Assembly (NCBI GenBank): GCA_023134215.1 | Contig: JAGLUV010000016.1 | Span: 1-11,908, forward strand | Reading direction: 5' to 3' | Source of the DNA: Candidatus Thorarchaeota archaeon | GTDB taxonomy: Archaea; Asgardarchaeota; Thorarchaeia; Thorarchaeales; Thorarchaeaceae | Length of the DNA stretch: 11,908 nucleotides | Shown: positions 6,537-11,908 of the stretch, in pieces | How the letters are laid out: the number at the start of each line of letters is the position of its first letter | How positions within the stretch are numbered: position 1 is the first letter of the stretch | Program-made: the position numbers and the translations under genes | The notes under the pieces: generated by a model | The model's database searches: none | Seen by the model: only the letters and a program-made list of their open reading frames with translations | What the model was told of the DNA's origin: nothing

Positions 6537-7712
6537 CTAGAATAGTGCCTTTCCATACCACAGAGTAAGACCGATGCTAAGAAGCACTATAGCTAATGAC
6601 AGGATTCTCATAGGCCACATAATCCGTTTAATCGTCTTCTCATCATTAATGAATAGGCTCAATCCATTGGACAGCAGCTTGTCACCGTCCAGCATTGGTA
6701 TTGGAAGGAGATTGAACAGAGCAACTGAAATCAGGATTATGAAACACCATTGTAGTATCTGCTGCATGTGGAACGCAAACATCGGGCCTCCGGGAATCCA
6801 TTCCCAACCAGTCTTCGGTTCCCAGTAGTCTGCACCATACACACCCATGTAGCCTTTGGATGCGTTGGCTTCGTGTGCTGCAAGCGTTACTGTGAGGGAG
6901 TAGTTGTTCAAGCGATGTATTGTGAGTGTTGCTCCCGACTCGGCATCGGTCATATACACACCGACATCATTCCAGCTTTCAATTGTTGTATCGTTGAGTC
7001 CAATAATGACGTCGCCGATTTGCATCGATGCGTCAGCGGCAGGTGTTCCTGAAGAAACATCGTAGATGTATGCCCCGCTGGAAGGGTTGAATGCAATCGA
7101 CATCATAGGAGTGAAGTTGGCGATGATGAGAAGGAAAATGAGACCCCAGATTAGGTTGGCATATGAGCCAGCAGCAAGAAGACGCATGCGTGCTCTTGGA
7201 CTTGCTTCCTTCTCGAAGTATTCCTCATCGGGCTCTACAAAAGCGCCGAAGAGCACGAAAAAGGAAATGAGTCCTGAACTCTTAATTGGAATGTCGTCTC
7301 GGGATGATGCTAACCCGTGCGCAAACTCATGAGTTAGAAGAGTGACTGCAAGAGCAATCATCATGTAGTATAGTGGCAGGCCAGTTATGGTGACTCCTGG
7401 TATTATTGGGACCACGCCACCGGCCTCAGCAGGCTGAATGAAGAACTTGAGCAGGTTGTCTGCGAACATCCAGAAGCCAAATGCCATCCCAACAAAGGCG
7501 ACAACTATGCCTAAGTTGAAAAATGCCTTTGGAAACTTCTTGCCCATTTTCGTAAGAAATGCGTTCAATCGCTCCGTCTTGAACATCAAGAAGAAGGGTG
7601 TGCCGATCTCAAGACCTCTCTCGCTCAGCTTGTTGACTCCGACCGCTTGGCCAACAATGTAGAGGACAATGTAGATAGCTGCAATGATAAACAACACAAT
7701 CATTGGGTCCAT
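6537..7712 (-). CDS. M50 (site-2-protease family) membrane metalloprotease with PDZ domain
   Basis: 391 residues. The zinc motif HEFAH (128-132) sits in a hydrophobic segment, and the second motif PMLDGD (339-344, Asp342) lies in a late membrane span. Both are diagnostic of intramembrane M50 peptidases, which cut substrates within the membrane. The predicted order is an N-terminal span (5-22), a span (66-88), the catalytic HExxH span (112-135), a conserved FGAFVEPDEE loop (155-164), a span (183-198), a PDZ domain (about 213-282, with VSSGTPAADASMQIGDVI), a catalytic span (318-338) and a final span (365-386). The motifs are intact, so activity is expected; the substrate is unknown. The start is ATG at 7712. 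In the reading frame upstream a TGA blocks any extension. The gene is divergent from the S6e gene and shares a 188-bp promoter region with it. Confidence 0.92.
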   Translation of the reverse strand: MDPMIVLFIIAAIYIVLYIVGQAVGVNKLSERGLEIGTPFFLMFKTERLNAFLTKMGKKFPKAFFNLGIVVAFVGMAFGFWMFADNLLKFFIQPAEAGGVVPIIPGVTITGLPLYYMMIALAVTLLTHEFAHGLASSRDDIPIKSSGLISFFVLFGAFVEPDEEYFEKEASPRARMRLLAAGSYANLIWGLIFLLIIANFTPMMSIAFNPSSGAYIYDVSSGTPAADASMQIGDVIIGLNDTTIESWNDVGVYMTDAESGATLTIHRLNNYSLTVTLAAHEANASKGYMGVYGADYWEPKTGWEWIPGGPMFAFHMQQILQWCFIILISVALFNLLPIPMLDGDKLLSNGLSLFINDEKTIKRIMWPMRILSLAIVLLSIGLTLWYGKALF

Positions 7713-7765
7713 AAGATATCACTTCTGGTGGAGCACGTACCGATTGCGGGGCAAAGTCTGTGATT

Positions 7766-7773
7766 GTTATAAT
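7766..7773 (-). promoter_or_regulatory. Candidate TATA box for the M50 protease gene
   Basis: The minus strand reads ATTATAAC, centred about 57 bases before the ATG at 7712. With the usual 25-base spacing this predicts a start of transcription near 7743 and a short leader of about 30 bases. It lies in the divergent gap between the M50 and S6e genes. The rest of that gap (7713-7900) shows no convincing gene. Confidence 0.35.
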
Positions 7774-7871
7774 GCTTGTGTCAGGAACGAGACCTGTGTT
7801 TCCGTCCGGCCTAACCACAATCCTCATAAAGTGACTAACTTTCGCTACCGCCGGAGTCCACTTCGGACATC

Positions 7872-7878
7872 CCTATAG
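7872..7878 (+). promoter_or_regulatory. Candidate TATA box for the S6e gene
   Basis: CCTATAG is centred about 26 bases before the GTG start at 7901. At that distance transcription would begin at or next to the start codon, giving a leaderless mRNA. The lack of a strong ribosome-binding site near the GTG agrees with this. This is motif and spacing evidence only. Confidence 0.35.
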
Positions 7879-7900
7879 CTTCAGGTAGGCGAATCGATAA

Positions 7901-8284
7901 GTGCCATTCAAACTAGTAATCAGCGATCCCGAATCGGGAAAAGCCATCCAGTACGAACTAGATGATGCAAAGACAAATGCTTTAGTTGGCAAAACGGTGG
8001 GAGAGATAATCGAGGGGGATGTAATTGGCCTGCCAGGATACAAGCTTAAGATTACCGGCGGCAGCGACTCTTCTGGTTTTCCAATACGACCGGGTGTTCA
8101 CGGTAGCGGAAAGAAGAGGGTGTTGATACGAGGACCGCCTGGATTTCGGCCCCAGAGGAAGGGGATTGCCAAGCGCAAGACAGTACGAGGCGGAGAGCTT
8201 GGCACTGATATTGCACAAGTCAATATGCGAGTTGAAGAGAAAGGTGCAGCCCCGTTAGAAGAGCTGGTTATGAAAGCTGCATAG
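7901..8284 (+). CDS. rps6e: Small-subunit ribosomal protein S6e
   Basis: 127 residues. The N-terminus FKLVISDPESGKA and the segments GLPGYKLKITGGSDSSGFP and GVHGSGKKRVLIRGPPGFR are the conserved S6e fold. The length is typical of archaeal S6e, which lacks the long phosphorylated C-terminal tail of eukaryotic S6. The protein is a component of the 30S subunit. The start is GTG at 7901, which gives the family N-terminus directly. It opens the informational cluster and is followed after 125 bp by aIF2 gamma, a gene order common in archaea. A perfect 6-bp inverted repeat lies just after its stop codon. Confidence 0.96.
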   Translation: MPFKLVISDPESGKAIQYELDDAKTNALVGKTVGEIIEGDVIGLPGYKLKITGGSDSSGFPIRPGVHGSGKKRVLIRGPPGFRPQRKGIAKRKTVRGGELGTDIAQVNMRVEEKGAAPLEELVMKAA

Positions 8285-8287
8285 TTT

Positions 8288-8314
8288 CTGAGGACCCACT
8301 ATAGCAAGCCTCAG
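8288..8314 (+). other. Small hairpin after the S6e stop
   Basis: CTGAGG (8288-8293) and CCTCAG (8309-8314) form a perfect 6-bp stem with a 15-base loop, starting 3 bases after the S6e stop codon. No T-run follows, so it does not look like an intrinsic terminator. It could mark an mRNA 3' end or a processing site. It may also be chance. Confidence 0.25.
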
Positions 8315-8359
8315 CGTGATGTGGCTCAGTTTGAACCATAGACTTCATAAGAGGTCCAG

Positions 8360-8413
8360 ATGAGTCTGACGACCATAATGAACAAGGCGCAGCCGGAAGT
8401 GAAGACTAGGTGA
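8360..8413 (+). CDS. Possible 17-codon leader ORF coupled to aIF2 gamma
   Basis: An ATG at 8360 opens a frame encoding [17 protein letters not shown] and stops at TGA 8411-8413. It is preceded by AGAGGT at 8350-8355, four bases before the ATG. The stop overlaps the GTG start of aIF2 gamma in a GTGA arrangement, as in translationally coupled genes. The conspicuous ribosome-binding site is here rather than in front of the GTG at 8410. It could be a leader peptide, a coupling device, or a chance short frame. There is no evidence of expression. Confidence 0.25.
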   Translation: MSLTTIMNKAQPEVKTR

Positions 8414-9651
8414 CCAGGAAATACGATGGACAGTCCGAAGTTAATATAGGCGCATTGGGTCATGTCGACCACGGCAAGACAACGATGGTGGAGCTCCTCA
8501 CGGGTGAGTGGACTGATCGTCACTCAGATGAGGTTAGACGTGGCATATCTATCCGACTCGGTTATGCTGCTACCACTATAATGAAGTGCACAAAATGCCC
8601 CGAGCCCGACGCGTACACGACTTCGCACATGGCAAAGGAAGGAAAGTGCGCGAAGTGTGGTGGCAAGCTCGAAGCACTCAGAGAAATATCATTTGTAGAC
8701 AGTCCTGGTCACGAGTCACTAATGGCTACCTGCCTTAGCGGAGCTAGCCTGATGGACGGCGCCATTCTGGTGATAGCTGCAAACGAGCCATGCCCTATGC
8801 CACAGACCTCTGAGCATCTTCACGCACTGGATATCACTGGAGTCAGGAATATTGTCATCGTGCAGAATAAGATCGAGCTTGTTTCCAAGGAGCAGGCTTT
8901 GAAACATTATCAGCAAATCAAGGAGTTCGTCAAGGGAACAGTCGCGGAAAACGCTCCAATAGTACCGATATCGGCTGTTTTCGGATCAAATGCAGATTTT
9001 CTCATCCAGACCGTAGAGGAAACTATTCCAACTCCAGAGAGAGATGGTGAAGCCGATTCGAAGATGTATGTTGCCAGGTCCTTTGATATCAACAAGCCGG
9101 GTACACTACCAGCTGATTTGCAGGGAGGAGTAGTTGGCGGCTCGATTGTCCAAGGAAAACTCAAGATTGGTGATGAGATAGAAATTTCTCCTGGCGCAAA
9201 GACTGAGAAGGGATTCAAACCTATCAAGGCCAAGATTGTAAGTCTGCTTTCGGGCAGTGGAAATCAGCTGGAAGAGGCTTACCCTGGGGGATTGATTGGT
9301 GTCGGTACAGGATTGGACCCAGCTTTCACACGTGCTGATAGACTTGTAGGCAACATTGTTGGCAAGGCAGGAAAAACGCCAAAGGCTGTGTACAAACTCA
9401 TGATTAAGCCCGAGCTTATGCAAAGGGTTGTGGGAATGGAGTCAAAGAAAGAGGTTGACAATCTAAGATTAAAGGAATCGTTGATGCTCGTTGTTGGCAC
9501 TGCGCCCACAGTGGGAGTCATTACCAAGCTTCATGGAGATGAAGTTGAGCTCGAACTGAAACGGCCAGTGTGCGTCGAGAAGGGACAGCGTATCGCAATT
9601 GGTCGAAGAGTCGAGAATAAGTGGCGATTGATAGGTCATGCAGTCGTCTGA
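8410..9651 (+). CDS. eif2g: Translation initiation factor aIF2, gamma subunit
   Basis: 413 residues, full length. The GTPase domain shows G1 GHVDHGKT (17-24), the switch-1 region [11 protein letters not shown], a zinc knuckle (C60, C63, C80, C83), G3 DSPGH (97-101), G4 NKIE (153-156) and G5 SAVF. Domains II and III follow and end in [20 protein letters not shown], as in the family. aIF2 gamma binds GTP and initiator methionyl-tRNA and delivers it to the 30S subunit. The zinc knuckle and Ile-Ser-Ile-Arg-Leu switch separate it from SelB and EF-1A. The start is GTG at 8410, overlapping the stop of a possible 17-codon leader frame; GGAAGTGA at 8395-8402 is a weak ribosome-binding site for the GTG itself. 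The PIN gene begins 8 bp downstream. Confidence 0.97.
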   Translation: MTRKYDGQSEVNIGALGHVDHGKTTMVELLTGEWTDRHSDEVRRGISIRLGYAATTIMKCTKCPEPDAYTTSHMAKEGKCAKCGGKLEALREISFVDSPGHESLMATCLSGASLMDGAILVIAANEPCPMPQTSEHLHALDITGVRNIVIVQNKIELVSKEQALKHYQQIKEFVKGTVAENAPIVPISAVFGSNADFLIQTVEETIPTPERDGEADSKMYVARSFDINKPGTLPADLQGGVVGGSIVQGKLKIGDEIEISPGAKTEKGFKPIKAKIVSLLSGSGNQLEEAYPGGLIGVGTGLDPAFTRADRLVGNIVGKAGKTPKAVYKLMIKPELMQRVVGMESKKEVDNLRLKESLMLVVGTAPTVGVITKLHGDEVELELKRPVCVEKGQRIAIGRRVENKWRLIGHAVV

Positions 9652-9659
9652 TTGGTCCT

Positions 9660-10076
9660 GTGAGTAAAGTGGCATTTCAAGTCATACTGGACACAAACTT
9701 CCTAGCAGTGCCCGCGCAGTTCGGAGTGGATATATTCTCTGAAACTGAGCGAGTACTAGAGAGGCGAGTGGAGTTCGTGCTGCTGGAGTCAACTGTTAAA
9801 GAGATCGAAGTAAAAGGGGGATTAGGCGCCGGAAAGACGAAGGCGCACGTTTTCAAAATCGCAAAGGATCTCATTCAAAGGTGTAAGGTGGTCAAGGTCC
9901 CAGAATCATTAGCAGCAATGCCAGTCGATGACCAGCTCCTTGAATACGCAATTTCAATCAAGGGCGTATTGGCCACAAACGATAGAGAGCTCAGAATGAA
10001 AGCCCGAGAACGCGGAATACCGGTGTTATTGCTCAGAGGGAAGAAAAGAGTGGTCCTTGAAGGGTCAGTTCTTTAG
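9660..10076 (+). CDS. Fcf1/Utp24-like PIN-domain endonuclease (archaeal, COG1412-like)
   Basis: 138 residues from the GTG at 9660, which places QVILDTNFL close to the N-terminus as PIN domains require. An upstream TTG at 9621 would add residues overlapping aIF2 gamma and is less likely. The PIN acidic residues are Asp11 in LDTN, Glu48 in TVKEIE, Asp90 or Asp91 in PVDDQLL, and Asp108 in ATNDRELR. The context after aIF2 gamma and before Rpo7 is the usual archaeal location of the Fcf1-like gene. Eukaryotic Fcf1/Utp24 cuts pre-rRNA in 18S maturation, so a role in 16S rRNA processing is likely here but inferred. All acidic residues are present, so it should be active. No antitoxin gene adjoins it, which argues against a VapBC toxin. 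Confidence 0.88.
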   Translation: MSKVAFQVILDTNFLAVPAQFGVDIFSETERVLERRVEFVLLESTVKEIEVKGGLGAGKTKAHVFKIAKDLIQRCKVVKVPESLAAMPVDDQLLEYAISIKGVLATNDRELRMKARERGIPVLLLRGKKRVVLEGSVL

Positions 10077-10090
10077 GTCAATGTCACAAC

Positions 10091-10099
10091 GTTTTTATT
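10091..10099 (+). promoter_or_regulatory. Candidate TATA box for rpo7
   Basis: GTTTTTATT lies 15 bases after the PIN stop codon in an otherwise mixed sequence. It predicts a start of transcription near 10120 and a leader of roughly 80 bases before Rpo7. That leader contains a potential hairpin at 10135-10163. It is motif evidence only. Confidence 0.35.
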
Positions 10100-10134
10100 C
10101 GCACCAAATGGATTCATCGCTGAGCCGTAGGGTC

Positions 10135-10163
10135 CGGACCTCTGTGGTTGCGACTAGGGTCTG
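10135..10163 (+). other. Potential leader hairpin upstream of rpo7
   Basis: CGGACCT (10135-10141) can pair with GGGTCTG (10157-10163), including two G-U pairs. Inside it, TGGT (10145-10148) can pair with ACTA (10153-10156) around a TGCG tetraloop. The perfect palindrome GGTCCGGACC (10131-10140) overlaps its left arm and would compete with it. An outer CGTAG/CTACG repeat (10126-10130, 10170-10174) surrounds the structure. The pairing was done by eye. Confidence 0.3.
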
Positions 10164-10192
10164 ATTGTTCTACGAGAAGTTGCCATGAATAT

Positions 10193-10198
10193 GAGGTG
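10193..10198 (+). promoter_or_regulatory. Ribosome-binding site deciding the Rpo7 start
   Basis: GAGGTG is a perfect 6-base match to the archaeal anti-Shine-Dalgarno. It lies 3 bases before the ATG at 10202 and 9 bases before a GTG at 10208. The second spacing is the more usual one and would give a protein starting MYSIVTVRD, like many Rpo7 proteins. Confidence 0.5.
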
Positions 10199-10201
10199 CG
10201 T

Positions 10202-10810
10202 ATGCAAGTGTACAGCATTGTCACGGTGAGAGACATCGTACGGATTCTCCCGAAGGAGTTTGGTCAGCCCATAGATGCGGCGGCCATGAACCACCTGAGG
10301 AAAAACCACGAAAACGTACTGGACCGAGACATAGGTCTCGTGATTGCGGTCATAGGCATTGACGATATCGGCCAAGGCCGTCTGATGCCCGGTGACGGTG
10401 CGACATACCACAGTGTCGCGTACAAAGTCCTGGTCTTCAAGCCAATCAGACAAGAGATCGTGGAGGGCAACGTGGTTGAGCTGATGGACTTCGGTGCATT
10501 CATTCGAATGGGACCACTTGACGGTCTTTGCCACGTGAGTCAAATTTGTGATGACTTCATTACGCAGGACACGAAAGGAAGTGCTCTGCTTGGCAAGGAA
10601 ACAGGCAGAACTCTCTCGGAGGGCGACCAAGTTCGTGCCCGAATTACTTCCATAAGCTTCGAGTCTGGCAATCGGTCAGGCAAACTGGGTCTAACCATGC
10701 GCCAACCCTTCCTCGGCAAAGTAGGACCTGAGCTCTCGTGGGTCGAGGATGATGTTAGGGCTGCAAGGGGCGAAACAGGGAAGAAGGACAAGAAAAAGAA
10801 GAAGAAATAG
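10202..10810 (+). CDS. rpo7: DNA-directed RNA polymerase subunit Rpo7 (RpoE1)
   Basis: 202 residues from ATG 10202, or 200 from GTG 10208, which has the better ribosome-binding-site spacing. The N-terminal tip domain contains VYSIVTVRDIVRILP and GDGATYHSVAYKVLVF. The C-terminal S1/OB domain has VVELMDFGAFIRMGPLDGL, HVSQICDDF and LTMRQPFLGK, all typical of Rpo7. With Rpo4 it forms the stalk of archaeal RNA polymerase, which binds nascent RNA and aids promoter opening. The end is unusually basic: KKDKKKKKK, a lysine run that may contact nucleic acid. Spt4 follows 16 bp downstream, so the two are probably co-transcribed. The open frame extends upstream to a TTG at 10148, but those extra residues do not resemble the family. 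Confidence 0.95.
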   Translation: MQVYSIVTVRDIVRILPKEFGQPIDAAAMNHLRKNHENVLDRDIGLVIAVIGIDDIGQGRLMPGDGATYHSVAYKVLVFKPIRQEIVEGNVVELMDFGAFIRMGPLDGLCHVSQICDDFITQDTKGSALLGKETGRTLSEGDQVRARITSISFESGNRSGKLGLTMRQPFLGKVGPELSWVEDDVRAARGETGKKDKKKKKK

Positions 10811-10826
10811 CTGAGAGGGAAATTGT

Positions 10827-11039
10827 GTGGCAAAACTAAAGGCGTGCAGAGATTGTCACTACTTGACTAACGAAACTCAGTGTCCGAACTGCAGGGGCAC
10901 GAGTCTGTCTACGTCATACACAGGCATTGTTGTGATTCTACCAGGTAGAAATCCAAAAGATGACCCACGGAGCACATCGTATATCGCCGAGCGTCTCAAC
11001 ATCGACAAGCCGGGCAAATATGCTCTGAAGGTTCGGTAG
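10827..11039 (+). CDS. spt4: Transcription elongation factor Spt4 (RpoE2)
   Basis: 70 residues, normal for archaeal Spt4. The zinc ribbon is C7, C10, C19 and C22 (ACRDC, then CPNC), followed by GIVVILPGR and the C-terminal GKYALKVR, both conserved. Spt4 binds Spt5 (NusG homologue) on RNA polymerase and increases processivity. The start is GTG at 10827, with GAGAGGGA at 10813-10820 as ribosome-binding site. It lies 16 bp after Rpo7. Spt5 is not in this window. Confidence 0.95.
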   Translation: MAKLKACRDCHYLTNETQCPNCRGTSLSTSYTGIVVILPGRNPKDDPRSTSYIAERLNIDKPGKYALKVR

Positions 11040-11076
11040 GACGAACAGACATCACGTTTGCGTTGTTGATGGTGAA

Positions 11077-11086
11077 AGCTTTATTA
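11077..11086 (+). promoter_or_regulatory. Candidate BRE/TATA element for the S24e-S27ae pair
   Basis: The sequence GAAAGCTTTATTA (11074-11086) fits a purine BRE followed by a TATA box. Transcription would start near 11108, giving a leader of about 35 bases that contains AGGGGAGGT (11119-11127). The 101-bp gap after Spt4 supports a separate promoter for the two ribosomal proteins. Confidence 0.45.
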
Positions 11087-11143
11087 GACAACCCCTGGTG
11101 GGAGGGCTGACTGGCCTCAGGGGAGGTCATAGAACTAGAAGTG

Positions 11144-11446
11144 ATGCCAATGAAGATTGAAGTTCTTCGCGAGAAAGAGAACAAACCCCTCGCTAGGAGA
11201 GAGATCGACTTCCGAGTTGATCACGTTGGAGATTCAACTCCAAGCAGGGCGGACATCAAGTCCAAGATTGTCGCACAGTTTGACGCAGATCCATTGGCTG
11301 TTGCGATAGAAACGCTCACAACGAAGTTTGGCGTTGGTATCACCGAGGGCACTGCCAGAATCTACTCAGACCCAGAGCAGATGAAGAGAATCGAGCTGGA
11401 TTACATGATCAAAAGAAATGAAGCGAAGAAAGAGGAGGGCAAGTAG
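11144..11446 (+). CDS. rps24e: Small-subunit ribosomal protein S24e
   Basis: 100 residues from ATG 11144. A GTG at 11141 and a second ATG at 11150 are alternatives; the last gives MKIEVLREKEN, the usual family start. The body shows NKPLARREIDFRVDH, PSRADIKSKIVAQF, ETLTTKFGVGITEGTARIY and a basic C-terminus, the complete S24e pattern. It is a 30S-subunit protein. The purine-rich AGGGGAGGT at 11119-11127 is the only ribosome-binding candidate and is rather far (13 or more bases), so the exact start is uncertain. Its TAG stop touches the ATG of S27ae with no gap. Confidence 0.95.
   Translation: MPMKIEVLREKENKPLARREIDFRVDHVGDSTPSRADIKSKIVAQFDADPLAVAIETLTTKFGVGITEGTARIYSDPEQMKRIELDYMIKRNEAKKEEGK
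11434..11438 (+). promoter_or_regulatory. Ribosome-binding site for S27ae inside the S24e gene
   Basis: GGAGG lies within the last codons of S24e, 8 bases before the S27ae ATG. It is among the best ribosome-binding sites in the window. It supports both the short S27ae gene and its translational coupling to S24e. Confidence 0.6.
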
Positions 11447-11608
11447 ATGGGTCACAAGATGTACAAAGTTGACACCAAGACCGGAACTGTCACATCGACC
11501 AAGAGAACTTGTCCGCGATGTGAGAAAGGTACATTCATGGCCGAACACTATGATCGCTTCGCATGCGGGCGCTGTGGCTATACTGAGTTCAAGCGCAAGG
11601 GCAAGTAA
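11447..11608 (+). CDS. rps27ae: Small-subunit ribosomal protein S27ae
   Basis: A 53-residue gene, easily missed because of its size. The zinc ribbon is C22, C25, C40 and C43 (TCPRC, then [10 protein letters not shown]), with [12 protein letters not shown] between, exactly the archaeal S27ae pattern. Archaea lack the ubiquitin fusion found in eukaryotic S27a, as here. It is a 30S-subunit protein near the head. The ATG at 11447 directly follows the TAG stop of S24e and has GGAGG 8 bases upstream, so the pair is coupled. A start at the internal Met5 is possible but less likely. The TAA stop is at 11606-11608. In many archaea the KEOPS genes follow; here an opposite-strand membrane protein gene does. 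Confidence 0.95.
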   Translation: MGHKMYKVDTKTGTVTSTKRTCPRCEKGTFMAEHYDRFACGRCGYTEFKRKGK

Positions 11609-11647
11609 GCCCGAATCATTCTATTTCTGCATCCTTCTCCCGTGAGC
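11609..11647 (+). terminator. Pyrimidine-rich end region after S27ae
   Basis: The 39 bases between the convergent S27ae and membrane-protein genes include TTCTATTTCTGCATCCTTCTCCC (11618-11640), a T- and C-rich stretch of the kind at which archaeal polymerase terminates. No stem-loop is visible. This is weak evidence. Confidence 0.3.
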
Positions 11648-11905
11648 CTATTCGCCAACTATGGCCATAACCCATCTCACAAAGAGCAATACCCCAACAA
11701 CTAACGTGAGTAGGACATCGATTGCGAAAACCCCTGGCATAGTGACCTCCGCCGACGCTGCTAAGAGCAAGGCGAGTGGGAAAGTCACTATAAAGGGCAA
11801 GGTAGCAATGGTGAGTGATACCTCCTCGCTTGAAACCATAGCGTTGACTAGGAGAACAATCCAGATTGTGTAGATAACTGCCAGCAACGCCAACTCGAAA
11901 ATCAT
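11648..11905 (-). CDS. Small membrane protein, three predicted helices, possibly 5'-partial
   Basis: 85 residues from the ATG at 11905. The frame remains open to the window edge, so the true start may lie outside. There are three hydrophobic spans: about residues 3-23 (ELALLAVIYTIWIVLLV), 31-51 (TIATLPFIVTFPLALLLA) and 59-82 (FAIDVLLTLVVGVLLFV). No charged or catalytic motif stands out. Size and topology resemble small subunits of Mrp-type antiporters or membrane-bound hydrogenases (MnhF/MbhB-like). I see no decisive motif, so this is only a possibility. The opposite strand holds a shorter, serine/threonine/lysine-rich frame that is a mirror of the hydrophobic codons. It is convergent with S27ae. 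Confidence 0.55.
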   Translation of the reverse strand: MIFELALLAVIYTIWIVLLVNAMVSSEEVSLTIATLPFIVTFPLALLLAASAEVTMPGVFAIDVLLTLVVGVLLFVRWVMAIVGE

Positions 11906-11908
11906 TGT

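Noticed and set aside
7609..7827. Minus-strand open frame starting in the S6e-M50 gap, with a plausible-looking first 38 residues (MRIVVRPDGNTGLVPDTS).
   Set aside because: Its second half runs out of frame through the well-supported M50 coding sequence and becomes cysteine- and histidine-rich nonsense. The first half alone has no support.
8315..8370. Possible C/D-box guide RNA (GTGATGT, AGATGAG, CTGA).
   Set aside because: The C box deviates from RTGATGA. The last two boxes are only two bases apart, leaving no room for a guide.
9621..9659. TTG start at 9621 for the PIN-domain protein.
   Set aside because: It adds 13 residues that overlap aIF2 gamma and do not resemble a PIN N-terminus. The GTG at 9660 puts LDTN at the expected position.
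9660..10076. Reading the PIN protein as a VapC toxin.
   Set aside because: No antitoxin gene adjoins it, and its place between aIF2 gamma and Rpo7 is that of the Fcf1-like housekeeping gene.
10148..10201. TTG start at 10148 for Rpo7.
   Set aside because: The extra residues have no counterpart in the family, and the strong GAGGTG site serves 10202 or 10208.
11074..11127. A hairpin (CCCCT with AGGGG, GAGG with CCTC) that would hide the purine-rich ribosome-binding site of S24e.
   Set aside because: The left arm (11092-11105) lies before the transcription start predicted from the TATA box, so it would not be in that message. It would matter only for read-through from Spt4.
11661..11873. Plus-strand frame rich in Ser, Thr and Lys opposite the small membrane protein.
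   Set aside because: Such composition is the expected mirror of hydrophobic codons on the other strand. The minus-strand frame has coherent membrane helices.
1..11908. CRISPR arrays, insertion sequences or long repeats.
   Set aside because: No regularly spaced repeats, transposase motifs or long inverted repeats were seen by eye on either strand.

Overview
The window is chromosomal DNA from an archaeon. The evidence is the set of informational genes: ribosomal proteins S6e, S24e and S27ae, translation factor aIF2 gamma, RNA polymerase subunit Rpo7, elongation factor Spt4 and ribosome-rescue factor Pelota. An MvhD-type electron-transfer subunit at the left edge points to an anaerobe with hydrogenase or heterodisulfide-reductase chemistry. 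The moderate GC and gene style would suit an Asgard lineage such as Thorarchaeia, but that is an impression. No marker here decides the phylum.

Layout, left to right. (1) 1-470, +: 3' part of an MvhD/FlpD iron-sulfur protein. (2) 577-3136, +: a LonB-type AAA+ ATPase that has no protease domain and carries a zinc ribbon, then Pelota 28 bp later. (3) 3137-5913, -: a tight three-gene unit, transcribed right to left. It encodes a TtuA/NcsA-family tRNA 2-thiolation enzyme, a minimal nucleotidyltransferase and a radical SAM protein. The radical SAM stop codon directly touches the Pelota stop codon. (4) 5994-6416, -: an unrecognised helical protein of 140 residues. (5) 6417-6536: a 120-bp gap with a tRNA-like A-box and two small hairpins. 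(6) 6537-7712, -: a membrane M50 (site-2-protease type) metalloprotease with a PDZ domain. (7) 7901-11608, +: the archaeal information-processing cluster S6e, aIF2 gamma, Fcf1-like PIN protein, Rpo7, Spt4, S24e and S27ae. (8) 11648-11905, -: a small three-helix membrane protein, possibly truncated by the window edge.

The right half links translation initiation, ribosome assembly, rRNA processing and transcription, with short gaps, gene coupling and several candidate TATA boxes. The less ordinary material is on the left. There is a LonB ATPase core without protease or membrane anchor next to the ribosome-rescue gene, and an operon joining a tRNA sulfurtransferase to two poorly characterised enzymes. 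All five minus-strand genes with complete starts use ATG, whereas most plus-strand genes use GTG or TTG. No CRISPR array, insertion sequence, intact tRNA or rRNA was found. No stretch without a gene exceeds about 190 bp.
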